Of a stretch of 35,826 bases of DNA, positions 1 through 7,944 are shown piece by piece (position 1 is the first letter of the stretch; every line of letters begins with the position of its first letter). The notes under the pieces were generated by a model. The model was not told the DNA's origin, did not search any database, and was given only the letters and a program-made list of their open reading frames with translations. The translations under genes were made by a program, and so were the position numbers. Source of the DNA: JAVXTH01 sp036641395 (lineage in GTDB: Bacteria; Bacillota_I; Bacilli_A; Erysipelotrichales; Erysipelotrichaceae); the NCBI GenBank assembly GCA_036641395.1, contig JAVWEY010000015.1, positions 1-35,826 on the forward strand. Direction: 5' to 3'.

Positions 1-1
1 T

Positions 2-211
2 TTATCTCTATCAAATGAAGAACATGATACGATTAATGGTTATTTATTAGATATGTTAGGTTTTATTCCTGCCTTAAAAGATCATCCTAAATTAGATGAA
101 GAACAAGTATGTTTTGAAGTAATCGGAATGGATGGTAATCGAATTACGAAAGTAAAAGCAATTTTAAAAGCAAAACAAGAAATACCAACCGAAGCATCAC
201 ATGATAATTAA
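2..211 (+). CDS. CorC/HlyC-family membrane protein, C-terminal end (partial)
   Basis: Only the last 69 codons are present; the gene enters from the left edge. The translation contains the segment DTINGYLLDMLGFIP, followed further on by a stretch reading GMDGNRITKVKAI. This pattern is the CorC_HlyC (transporter-associated) domain that ends hemolysin-C/CorC-type CBS-domain membrane proteins, which are implicated in Mg2+ or metal-ion efflux. The membrane DUF21 and CBS domains would lie to the left, outside the window. A hairpin terminator overlaps the stop codon, so transcription probably ends here. The family is clear from the domain pattern; the exact substrate is not. Confidence 0.8.
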   Translation, partial: LSLSNEEHDTINGYLLDMLGFIPALKDHPKLDEEQVCFEVIGMDGNRITKVKAILKAKQEIPTEASHDN

Positions 212-236
212 GTCAATCAACTGATTGGCTTTTTTA
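211..236 (+). terminator. Rho-independent terminator after the CorC/HlyC-like gene
   Basis: An 8-bp stem (AGTCAATC pairing with GATTGGCT, one G-U pair) with a four-base loop is followed directly by six Ts. It begins on the last base of the stop codon. Confidence 0.75.
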
Positions 237-269
237 ATACCGAAAATAATCTTCAATTTCCTTAATTAT

Positions 270-300
270 TTGTTAAAAAAGGCGAGATTGAGAGTATAAT
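270..300 (+). promoter_or_regulatory. Candidate sigma-A promoter for the RluA-family gene
   Basis: A perfect TATAAT lies at 295-300, with TTGTTA at 270-275. The spacer is 19 nt (18 if TGTTAA is used). It sits between the preceding terminator and the start at 334. Confidence 0.5.
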
Positions 301-333
301 AGGAATATCTTAAAAACAGATGGGAGCACATAT

Positions 334-1272
334 ATGCGCGAATTAGTAGTAAATGAAAATGATAGTGATCAACGCGTTGATAAGTTTCTTACAAAGAGTC
401 TAAAAAACTTACCAACAAGTTTAATGTATAAATACATTAGGAATAAAAAGATTAAAGTAAACAAACAAAGATGTTTTATATCTCAAAGATTACAAGTTGG
501 TGATACATTACAATGTTATATTGCGGAAGAGTTTTTTGAAGGAGAAGTTAATCTTGATTTCTTAGAATCAAAAAGTAGTATTGATATTGTTTATGAAGAT
601 GAGAATTTATTACTTGTGAATAAAGAAGCTGGTTTATTATGTCACAGCGATGAAAGTGATGATCATGATACTTTAATCGATCGTATTAAACACTATTTAT
701 ATAATCAAAATAGTTTTGATCCCGCAAGTGAATTAAGTTTTGCCCCATCTTTAACGAATCGCTTGGATCGTAATACTTCGGGTATTGTTATTGCGGCAAA
801 AAATGCGAAAACATTAAGATTGATTAATGTTTTATTAAAGAAACATTTAATTAAGAAATATTATCACTGTATTGTAAGTGGAAAGATGATGAAGCAGAGT
901 GATTTATTAGTTTTTTATCATCAGAAACAAGATGGAAATATTGCGGACATCTCTGAAACCAGCTTACTAGGCTATAAGGAAGTTATTACCGCTTATCGAG
1001 TATTAGATTATAAGGAAGACGTTTCGCTTCTAGAAGTCGATTTACAAAGCGGTAAGAGCCATCAAATAAGATCATCGCTTGCATATATTCATCATCCTCT
1101 ATTAGGAGATGTAAAATATCAAGGAAAAAAACTTGGCCATTATCAATTAATGTTATGTGCATGTGAATTATTATTCCCGGATGATAAGGAACTAGAACAT
1201 TTATCTTATTTAAAAAATAAGCACTTTATTTTAAGTAATAATCCAGTTGACGTATATTATAAAGGTCTTTAA
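334..1272 (+). CDS. RluA-family 23S rRNA pseudouridine synthase
   Basis: 312 residues. An N-terminal S4-like RNA-binding region (residues 9-60) is followed by the RluA catalytic core. The motif NRLDRNTSGIVIAAKN carries the catalytic Asp of the family's R-L-D signature, and SGKSHQIRSSLAYIHHPLLG matches the conserved C-terminal part of the fold. The family isomerises specific uridines of rRNA (RluC/RluD class) or tRNA (RluA, TruC). This length with an S4 domain fits the RluC/RluD group best. The chosen ATG has GGGAG upstream. It is transcribed alone, between the upstream terminator and the ATPase promoter. Which uridine is modified cannot be told from the sequence. Confidence 0.88.
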   Translation: MRELVVNENDSDQRVDKFLTKSLKNLPTSLMYKYIRNKKIKVNKQRCFISQRLQVGDTLQCYIAEEFFEGEVNLDFLESKSSIDIVYEDENLLLVNKEAGLLCHSDESDDHDTLIDRIKHYLYNQNSFDPASELSFAPSLTNRLDRNTSGIVIAAKNAKTLRLINVLLKKHLIKKYYHCIVSGKMMKQSDLLVFYHQKQDGNIADISETSLLGYKEVITAYRVLDYKEDVSLLEVDLQSGKSHQIRSSLAYIHHPLLGDVKYQGKKLGHYQLMLCACELLFPDDKELEHLSYLKNKHFILSNNPVDVYYKGL

Positions 1273-1327
1273 ATTGTAATAAAATTATCGTATAAATAAA
1301 AATTAAAAAGATTGTAAATAGAAATGA

Positions 1328-1355
1328 TTGACAAATAAGACGAAGAGACTATACT
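1328..1355 (+). promoter_or_regulatory. Main promoter of the V-type ATPase operon
   Basis: Perfect -35 box TTGACA at 1328-1333 and -10 box TATACT at 1350-1355, with a 16-nt spacer, 70 bases upstream of the first ATPase gene. The next nine genes have no comparable promoter or terminator between them. Confidence 0.7.
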
Positions 1356-1424
1356 AATATCTGGTTATAAATTATTTTAGGTCAAACAATAATATTATAA
1401 GCAAAAAAAGAAGGAGGGATTACT

Positions 1425-1736
1425 TTGGAGAACTTGATTCGTAGTGTCATTGAAGCAGATAAAGAAGCTCGTTTGCGAGTAGAAGAAGCACGGAATGAAA
1501 AATACAATATTCAATCCCTAATTAATGAAAAAAGAAAAGATGTAGAAAAGAAATATCAAGAAGAATTTAAGCATAAAGTTGAAGAAAATCGAAAAGCATT
1601 AGAAGCTACTCTTCAACAAGAAGAAAAGCAACAACAAGATTCATATGATAAACATGAAAAAGCATTAGAAGAAACATATGTTAAGAATAAAGAAGAATGG
1701 ATTGCTTCGATTATTAAAAATTGTATTGAAGCATAA
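1425..1736 (+). CDS. ntpF: V-type ATPase peripheral stalk subunit (NtpF / subunit G-H)
   Basis: 103 residues, almost entirely Glu/Lys/Gln-rich heptad-like sequence. This is a single long coiled coil, as expected of the peripheral-stalk partner of subunit E. The start is TTG, preceded at the right distance by AAGGAGGG (1411-1418). The assignment rests on shape, charge pattern and position as first gene of the ATPase operon, since these stalk subunits share little sequence. It would pair with NtpE to hold the catalytic head against the membrane subunit I. It is the promoter-proximal gene of the nine-gene operon. Confidence 0.8.
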   Translation: MENLIRSVIEADKEARLRVEEARNEKYNIQSLINEKRKDVEKKYQEEFKHKVEENRKALEATLQQEEKQQQDSYDKHEKALEETYVKNKEEWIASIIKNCIEA

Positions 1737-1769
1737 AATGCTTTTAAATGAAAGTGAGGTGTTATCGTT

Positions 1770-2819
1770 ATGGATTTTGCGACTGGTGCGCTAGCAAGTA
1801 AGGCAAAAGCAATGTATGGGCGGATGCTAAAACAGCAAAATTACGAAGAATTATTACGTAAGAAATCAGTGAGTGAAATAGCATATTACTTAAAAAATGA
1901 AACTGATTATGCAGAAGTCTTAAGTGATGTCCATGAGACAACCTTACATCGAGGTCAATTAGAGAATTTAATGCATCGTTATATCTTTGAAAAAACGATG
2001 CGTTTAGTACGTTTTGCAGGAACGGCTCACGCTTCTTTCTATAGTAGTTTCATTATTCCGGAAGAAAGTGAACAAATTTTAAATCAAATAAGATTATTAA
2101 ATTCTGATTTATACGAAGAGTTTGCTCAAGATGTTCCATTATATTTAAACAAGTTTACTTCCTTTGATTTAATGAAGTTACATCAGACAAAAAACTTTAA
2201 TGAAATGTTAACCGTTTTAAAGGGAACTGGGTTTGATTTAGTTATTAAACCATTTGCTCCAGTTGATGGAAAGATTATTGATTATACAGCATGTGATTTA
2301 GCCCTGCGTAATTATTATTATGTGGAACTGAGAAATGCTATTGATAAGAACTTTAAAGGTAGTATTAAGAAAGAATTAAAAACAATCTTAAATACGCAAA
2401 TCGAACTAGAAAATATTAATCGTATTTATCGTTTTAAAAAATTCTTTACCCAAGAGATTGAACCAATGCGAGATTCGCTTACAAAAATTGAAGATCGTTT
2501 CTCACAAAGATTTATGGAAACGTTAATGGCAGCACCTAATAGTGATGTTTTCTTACAGTTGTTAGCGGATAGTCCTTATCATTTCTATTTTGATGAAAAA
2601 GAATTTGTTTTTATAGAATATGATTGTGAACGAATTAAATATAATTTGTCAAATCGCTATATGCGATTTTCAAATAATGCACCACTTGTTTTTACGGTTT
2701 ATTTAGTATTGTTATCAATTGAAGTAAATAATTTAATTACAATTATTGAAGGAGTACGTTATAAGGTACCAGTTGAGAATATTTCTAAAATGTTGATATA
2801 CACGAAAGGAGGCGCTTAG
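1770..2819 (+). CDS. ntpC: V-type ATPase subunit C (central-stalk socket, d-type)
   Basis: 349 residues, helical and soluble. It matches the ATP-synthase (C/AC39) subunit, which caps the rotor ring and couples it to the central shaft (D-F). Visible family features include the N-terminal segment with YGRMLKQQNYEELLRKKS, and the closing EVNNLITIIEGVRYKVP typical of AC39 proteins. The SD GTGAGGTG (1754-1761) precedes the ATG. It lies between ntpF and ntpI, two genes earlier than in E. hirae or Thermus, where C follows E. The next gene starts two bases after its stop, so translational coupling is likely. Confidence 0.88.
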   Translation: MDFATGALASKAKAMYGRMLKQQNYEELLRKKSVSEIAYYLKNETDYAEVLSDVHETTLHRGQLENLMHRYIFEKTMRLVRFAGTAHASFYSSFIIPEESEQILNQIRLLNSDLYEEFAQDVPLYLNKFTSFDLMKLHQTKNFNEMLTVLKGTGFDLVIKPFAPVDGKIIDYTACDLALRNYYYVELRNAIDKNFKGSIKKELKTILNTQIELENINRIYRFKKFFTQEIEPMRDSLTKIEDRFSQRFMETLMAAPNSDVFLQLLADSPYHFYFDEKEFVFIEYDCERIKYNLSNRYMRFSNNAPLVFTVYLVLLSIEVNNLITIIEGVRYKVPVENISKMLIYTKGGA

Positions 2820-2821
2820 AT

Positions 2822-4750
2822 ATGGCAATTGCGAAAATGCGACTTGTGAATATCTTATCGGATTTGACACATCTAAATGATGTGTTGTTACGTTTTATTG
2901 AGATGGATAATATTCACCCTATCGAAGCATCAAGAATTGCAGATCGAGTTGGAGGTCTTACGACCCTTACTCAAGAAAATCCATATGTTGAAGTGTTGAA
3001 TCGTTTTAAAGAGGTAACATCACAAATGGAAATGAAAATTGCTTCAAAAGAGGTAAAGGATCAAGAATATGATTTAAATAAGTGTAAGAATTATATTGAG
3101 GATACTTATACAAAATTTAATAACATTAAAAGTGTTAAAGACGAATTGACTAAGATTATTCAAGAGAGTCAAGATGCGTTAATTCAACTAAGAAATGTTG
3201 AAGCATTGGATGTTGACTTTGATGATTTATTTTCTTGTCGTTATATTAAAGTTCGTTTTGGTCGTTTACCACTTGATAGTGTGAATAAACTTAAATATTA
3301 TGAAAATCATCCTTTTGTATTTAAATCTTTCTCACAAGATAAAGCTTATAGTTGGTGTATGTATATTACGACAAACCGCTATGAGGGTGAAGTCGATAAT
3401 GTCTTCTCTTCTTTATATTTTGAAAGAATCAGAATTCCTGATTTTGTTCATGGAACACCTGAAAAAGCAAAAGAATTACTTGCGGAAGAAATAAAAAATG
3501 ATCAAGCTCAATTAACTCATGTTGAAGAAAAATTAGTTGAATTAAGAACTGGTTGTCAAAATGATTTTGAAACGATGTATGGGGAACTACTTTTCTTAAA
3601 TACAACGTTTGAGGCACGACGATATGTACTTTGCCTGGGAGAACGTTTTTCAATAACTGGATTTGTCGCTAAAAGCGATATTGAAAGTGTTAAGAAAATG
3701 TTCGCCGATTTGGAAGGGGTGGAGATAGAAGATCGTCCGGCAGATTCTGATAAACGCCTGACACCTCCTACAAAACTCAAGAATGGGTGGTTTGCCCGGC
3801 CATTCTCAATGTTCGTAGAAATGTATGGAATGCCAGGTTATCGTGATATTGATCCAACTAGTTTTGTTGCCTTAACATATACGATTTTATTCGGTATGAT
3901 GTTTGGTGATCTAGGACAAGGATTGTTATTAATCCTTGTTGGTTATATTGCATCTAAATGGAAACATATGAAACTTGGAGAAATTGGTGTTAGAATCGGT
4001 ATTTCATCGGCTTTCTTTGGGACAGTTTATGGATCTGTATTTGGTAATGAAACAATATTAAATCCACTTTATAAAACGGTTTTTGGTTTAAGTGAAAAAC
4101 CAATTGAAGTTTTGAGTTCTGAAGCGATTATGCCATTATTAATTATTGCGATTGCAATTGGAGCTATCTTAATTATTTGTTCGATGTTGATTAATTTAAG
4201 ATTACAAATTAAGCATAAAAATATCGGAGAATTATTATTCTCACAAAATGGGTTAAGTGGTTTAGTATTCTATGTTGCTTTAATTGGTGGTGCAGCGTTA
4301 CAACTTGGTGCTAACATTCAATTGTTTTCACCTTTATATGTTATATTATTAATTTTACTTCCTTTGTTTTTAATCTTTATGAAAGAACCACTGGAAGCAA
4401 AAATTGAACATAAAAAAATGTTTCCTGATGGAGTAGGAGCATTTTGCATGCAGAGTTTCTTCGAATTATTCGAAGTATGTCTCTCTTATATAACTAACAC
4501 AATTTCTTATTTAAGAGTAGGAGGATTCGTCTTATCACATGCAGGTATGATGCTAGTTGTAGTTTTACTAGCTGATATGATGGGTACTTTCGGTAGTATT
4601 GTTGTGTTAGTATTCGGTAATATCTTCGTTATGTGTTTGGAAGGTATGATTGTTGGTATACAAGTCTTACGTTTAGAATTTTATGAAATGTTCTCTCGTT
4701 ATTTTGAGGGAAATGGTATTGAATTTATAAGCTTGAAATCAAGCGTTTAA
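2822..4750 (+). CDS. ntpI: V-type ATPase subunit I (membrane a-subunit)
   Basis: 642 residues in the V_ATPase_I family. The N-terminal half (about 1-330) is cytoplasmic and rich in coiled coil. The C-terminal half has about seven to eight membrane segments, beginning near PTSFVALTYTILFGMMFGDLGQG. The family motif SYLRVGGFVLSHAGM supplies the conserved Arg that faces the rotor-ring carboxylate, and FVMCLEGMIVGIQVLRLEFYEMFSRYF is the typical C-terminal end. It forms the ion half-channels next to the NtpK ring. The SD GGAGGCG lies inside the end of ntpC. The stop overlaps the SD region of ntpK. Confidence 0.95.
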   Translation: MAIAKMRLVNILSDLTHLNDVLLRFIEMDNIHPIEASRIADRVGGLTTLTQENPYVEVLNRFKEVTSQMEMKIASKEVKDQEYDLNKCKNYIEDTYTKFNNIKSVKDELTKIIQESQDALIQLRNVEALDVDFDDLFSCRYIKVRFGRLPLDSVNKLKYYENHPFVFKSFSQDKAYSWCMYITTNRYEGEVDNVFSSLYFERIRIPDFVHGTPEKAKELLAEEIKNDQAQLTHVEEKLVELRTGCQNDFETMYGELLFLNTTFEARRYVLCLGERFSITGFVAKSDIESVKKMFADLEGVEIEDRPADSDKRLTPPTKLKNGWFARPFSMFVEMYGMPGYRDIDPTSFVALTYTILFGMMFGDLGQGLLLILVGYIASKWKHMKLGEIGVRIGISSAFFGTVYGSVFGNETILNPLYKTVFGLSEKPIEVLSSEAIMPLLIIAIAIGAILIICSMLINLRLQIKHKNIGELLFSQNGLSGLVFYVALIGGAALQLGANIQLFSPLYVILLILLPLFLIFMKEPLEAKIEHKKMFPDGVGAFCMQSFFELFEVCLSYITNTISYLRVGGFVLSHAGMMLVVVLLADMMGTFGSIVVLVFGNIFVMCLEGMIVGIQVLRLEFYEMFSRYFEGNGIEFISLKSSV

Positions 4751-4764
4751 TGGAGGATAACATT

Positions 4765-5214
4765 ATGTTAACAACTTTAGAATTATTATTACCCCTAGTA
4801 TTAATTATCTTAATCTCACTACCTTTAGTGAATGTATTTCGTGGAAAGACATCAGCTAAAAGTGCAAAACATCGTCTAGTAGCACATATTTGCATGTTCT
4901 TTGCGGTATTGGCAGGAACTTTAGTGTTTCAATTAAATGGAGCTCATGTATTTGCGGCTAGTACAAATGCCGTTGTTGATCAAATGACTGGTTCACTTGC
5001 TCAAGGCTTAGGCTTTATGGCAGCTGCTTTATCAACTGGTCTATCTGCATTAGGTGCAGGTATTGCGGTTGCGGCTGCGGCTCCTGCTGCAATTGGTGCT
5101 TTCTCAGAAAACGAAAAGAACTTTGGTAAATCAATGATCTTCGTAGCCTTAGGTGAAGGTGTTGCCATTTATGGTTTGATTATTTCAATCTTAATCATTA
5201 TGTTGAAACTGTAA
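4765..5214 (+). CDS. ntpK: V-type ATPase subunit K (rotor-ring proteolipid)
   Basis: 149 residues from the ATG at 4765; an in-frame ATG 15 bases upstream is part of the SD sequence (TGGAGGAT), so it was not chosen. The C-terminal 75 residues are a classic c-type hairpin: a Gly/Ala-rich helix, a polar loop (SENEKNFG), and a second helix with the ion-binding carboxylate in ALGEGVAIYG (Glu131). The first 70 residues hold two hydrophobic segments that are not a second copy of this hairpin, so each subunit offers one ion site. The E. hirae Na+ ring uses a Gln in the helix before a Glu-Thr pair. I see neither the Gln nor the Thr here, which favours protons (inference). Confidence 0.92.
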   Translation: MLTTLELLLPLVLIILISLPLVNVFRGKTSAKSAKHRLVAHICMFFAVLAGTLVFQLNGAHVFAASTNAVVDQMTGSLAQGLGFMAAALSTGLSALGAGIAVAAAAPAAIGAFSENEKNFGKSMIFVALGEGVAIYGLIISILIIMLKL

Positions 5215-5230
5215 GAGAGAAGGAATTTCA

Positions 5231-5539
5231 ATGAAATTTTTTCTGATCAGTGACAATATCGATACACAGATGGGATTTCGTTTAACCGGAGTTGAAGGAA
5301 TTGTCGTTCATGAACGTCATGAGTTTCTAGAACAGCTTGAAAAAGCAATGCACAATCCAGAAATTGCGATTGTTTTAATAACGACTAAATTAATTCAATT
5401 ATGTCCTGATGTTATATCCGAACTGAAACTGACAAGAAAAGAACCTTTATTGGTTGAAGTACCAGATCGTCATGGCTCCGCTAAAATAGGTGAAGTAATA
5501 GATGGTTATGTCAGTGAAGCAATTGGCGTTAAACTGTGA
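5231..5539 (+). CDS. ntpG: V-type ATPase subunit F (central stalk; NtpG)
   Basis: 102 residues, the usual size of ATP-synt_F proteins. It has a Rossmann-like start (KFFLISDNIDTQMGFRLTGVEG) and the family core EIAIVLITTKL. It binds subunit D in the rotating shaft and may tune activity. AGAAGGA precedes the ATG. The gene's TGA stop lies inside the SD sequence (GTGAGGTG) of ntpE, so translation of the two is probably coupled. Confidence 0.88.
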   Translation: MKFFLISDNIDTQMGFRLTGVEGIVVHERHEFLEQLEKAMHNPEIAIVLITTKLIQLCPDVISELKLTRKEPLLVEVPDRHGSAKIGEVIDGYVSEAIGVKL

Positions 5540-5549
5540 GGTGAAAGCG

Positions 5550-6155
5550 ATGGAACGAAATTATAAAATAGAAGATGTTTTTGATCAAGAGATTAATACT
5601 GTTTCTGGTAGAGAAGAAGAAGCAATTTTAAAGGAAGTCGAAGATATTAAGAAAAATGCTTTAAATGAAATTGAAGAAGAAGCAAGAGCAAATGCGGAAA
5701 TGATGATGGAACAAGAACTTAGTGAAATTAAAAGTGATAGTGCAATTGCGATGAGTCGTATTTCTTCAACAAATAATAAAAAGATAATCGCAAAGCGTGA
5801 AGAATATGCCGATAAAATATTTAGTGAAGCAAACATGCGATTACTTGAATTTGTTAAGAGTAATGATTATAAAGCTTATTTAGATCGTAAAATTAAAGAA
5901 GTTATGAATGCAATGAATTGTGAAAATTGTATTCTTTATATACGAGAAGAAGATTTAAACTTAAATAAAGAGTTTGATTGTTTAATCAAACTTGGTTGTA
6001 AAGTATTAAGTAGTAAAGAAATTCATATTGGTGGATTTCGTTTAGAAAATAGTGAAAAAGGGATTGTAATGGATGAAACTTTGGATGCAGCATTGTTAAA
6101 TCAAAGAACATGGTTTTATGATCATTCACAGATGAGTGTAGATTTGGATGACTAG
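5550..6155 (+). CDS. ntpE: V-type ATPase subunit E (peripheral stalk)
   Basis: 201 residues, matching vATP-synt_E proteins: a long N-terminal Glu/Lys-rich helix (residues 5-90) that forms the coiled coil with NtpF, and a C-terminal globular part with the family pattern GGFRLENSEKGIVMDETLDA. An open frame extends 48 bases upstream, but the ATG at 5550 has the SD GTGAGGTG (5536-5543) and gives the normal length. It links the catalytic head to subunit I. Its position after F(NtpG) rather than before C is unlike E. hirae. Confidence 0.9.
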   Translation: MERNYKIEDVFDQEINTVSGREEEAILKEVEDIKKNALNEIEEEARANAEMMMEQELSEIKSDSAIAMSRISSTNNKKIIAKREEYADKIFSEANMRLLEFVKSNDYKAYLDRKIKEVMNAMNCENCILYIREEDLNLNKEFDCLIKLGCKVLSSKEIHIGGFRLENSEKGIVMDETLDAALLNQRTWFYDHSQMSVDLDD

Positions 6156-6174
6156 CGCAAGTGAGGTGACAAGC

Positions 6175-7926
6175 GTGAGTGAAAATGTAATTTATTCTAT
6201 CAATGGACCAGTTGTTAAGGTGAAAAATGCCCGAGACTTTTCGATGATGGAAATGGTGTTTGTAGGAAATAAAAGATTAATGGGAGAAGTAATTTCAATC
6301 TCAAAAGAAGCAACAGTAATTCAGGTGTATGAGTCAACAACATCACTTGCACCTGGAGAACCAGTGTTTGCTAGTGGAGCACCGATTTCGGTTACATTAG
6401 GGCCTGGAATCTTACGTAATATTTTTGATGGAATTGAACGTCCATTAAAAGAGATAGCGAAAGAATCAGGAGCTTTTATCGCAACTGGAAGTAATGTAGA
6501 ACCACTTGATGTGGATGCTTTATGGGATGTGAATATTTGTGTTAAAGTTGGGGATGAATTAAAAGGTGGTAGTATTTATGCCCGTATTCCTGAAACTGAT
6601 TTAATTGAGCATCGCTGTATGGTAATGCCATCACTTAGTGGTGTTGTTGAAAGTGTAAAAGAAAATGGACAATATCATATTCATGATTGTGTTGTTACAT
6701 TAAGAGATAAAGATCAAGTTCTTCATGAATTAACATTATGTCAAAAATGGCCAATAAAAAAAGAGCGACCAGTTAAAAATCGTTTGCCAATTAGTGTTCC
6801 GCTTATTACTGGTCAAAGAGTAATTGATACATTGTTCCCAATCGCTAAAGGTGGCACCGCTGCTATTCCAGGTGGATTTGGAACTGGTAAAACGATGACG
6901 CAGCATCAACTTGCAAAGTGGTGTGATGCCGATATTATTATTTATGTTGGTTGTGGTGAACGTGGAAATGAAATGACTCAAGTTTTAGAAGAGTTTTCTG
7001 AGTTAATTGATCCAAAATCACAAAAACCATTAACGGATCGTACCGTATTGATTGCCAATACATCAAATATGCCAGTAGCAGCACGTGAAGCTAGTATCTA
7101 TACAGGAATAACATTAGCTGAGTATTATCGTGATATGGGATATCATGTCGCGATTATGGCCGATTCAACTTCACGCTGGGCGGAAGCACTTCGTGAAATC
7201 AGTGGTCGATTAGAAGAAATGCCGGCTGAAGAAGGATTTCCTGCTTATTTACCATCACGTATTTCTGCTTTCTATGAGCGTGCTGGATATATGGAAACAC
7301 TCAATGATGCAATTGGTTCGGTAACGATTATTGGTGCAGTGTCACCCCAAGGTGCGGATTTCTCTGAACCAGTAACGCAGAACACCAAACGTTTTGTACG
7401 CTGTTTCTGGGCTCTTGATAAAGCACTTGCTTATGCACGACACTATGCTGCGATTAACTGGACACAGAGTTATAGCGAATATGTGGTTGATTTAGAGAAA
7501 TGGTACAATAAGAATGTTGATGTTCGTTTCATTCGTGATCGTCAAATGTTGACTAGTATCTTAGCCGAAGAAACAAAATTAATGGAAATTGTTAAGTTAA
7601 TCGGTTCAGATGTATTGCCAGATGATCAGAAATTAGTGATTGAAACTGCAAAAGTCATTCGGGTTGGTTTCCTTCAACAAAATGCATTTCATAAAGATGA
7701 TACCTATGTTCCATTAATTAAACAGTTAAAGATGATGGAAGTTATTCTTCATCTACATAAACGTAGTAAAGAAGTTATTAGTAAAGGAAAAGCTTTATCG
7801 CTTGTTCTTGATTTAGGTTTATTTGATAAAGTAACGAAAATGAAATATGAAGTGTCCAATGATCACATTGAAGAATTAGATGATTACATTGGTATGATAA
7901 ATAAAGCAATTGAAACAATTGCTTAA
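6175..7926 (+). CDS. ntpA: V-type ATPase catalytic subunit A
   Basis: 583 residues from the GTG at 6175, chosen because GTGAGGTG (6161-6168) lies at proper distance and the family's first beta strand (VIYSINGPVVKV) follows at once. An ATG 27 bases upstream overlaps ntpE and lacks an SD. Domains in order: beta-barrel, the A-specific non-homologous insert, then the nucleotide-binding domain with P-loop GGFGTGKT (residues 233-240) and the catalytic Glu in GERGNE (Glu262). The conserved ADSTSRWAEALREISGRLEEMPAEEG stretch is present in full. It hydrolyses or makes ATP at the A/B interfaces. All key residues look intact. Confidence 0.96.
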   Translation: MSENVIYSINGPVVKVKNARDFSMMEMVFVGNKRLMGEVISISKEATVIQVYESTTSLAPGEPVFASGAPISVTLGPGILRNIFDGIERPLKEIAKESGAFIATGSNVEPLDVDALWDVNICVKVGDELKGGSIYARIPETDLIEHRCMVMPSLSGVVESVKENGQYHIHDCVVTLRDKDQVLHELTLCQKWPIKKERPVKNRLPISVPLITGQRVIDTLFPIAKGGTAAIPGGFGTGKTMTQHQLAKWCDADIIIYVGCGERGNEMTQVLEEFSELIDPKSQKPLTDRTVLIANTSNMPVAAREASIYTGITLAEYYRDMGYHVAIMADSTSRWAEALREISGRLEEMPAEEGFPAYLPSRISAFYERAGYMETLNDAIGSVTIIGAVSPQGADFSEPVTQNTKRFVRCFWALDKALAYARHYAAINWTQSYSEYVVDLEKWYNKNVDVRFIRDRQMLTSILAEETKLMEIVKLIGSDVLPDDQKLVIETAKVIRVGFLQQNAFHKDDTYVPLIKQLKMMEVILHLHKRSKEVISKGKALSLVLDLGLFDKVTKMKYEVSNDHIEELDDYIGMINKAIETIA

Positions 7927-7944
7927 GAAGAGGAGGTAGCTTAC

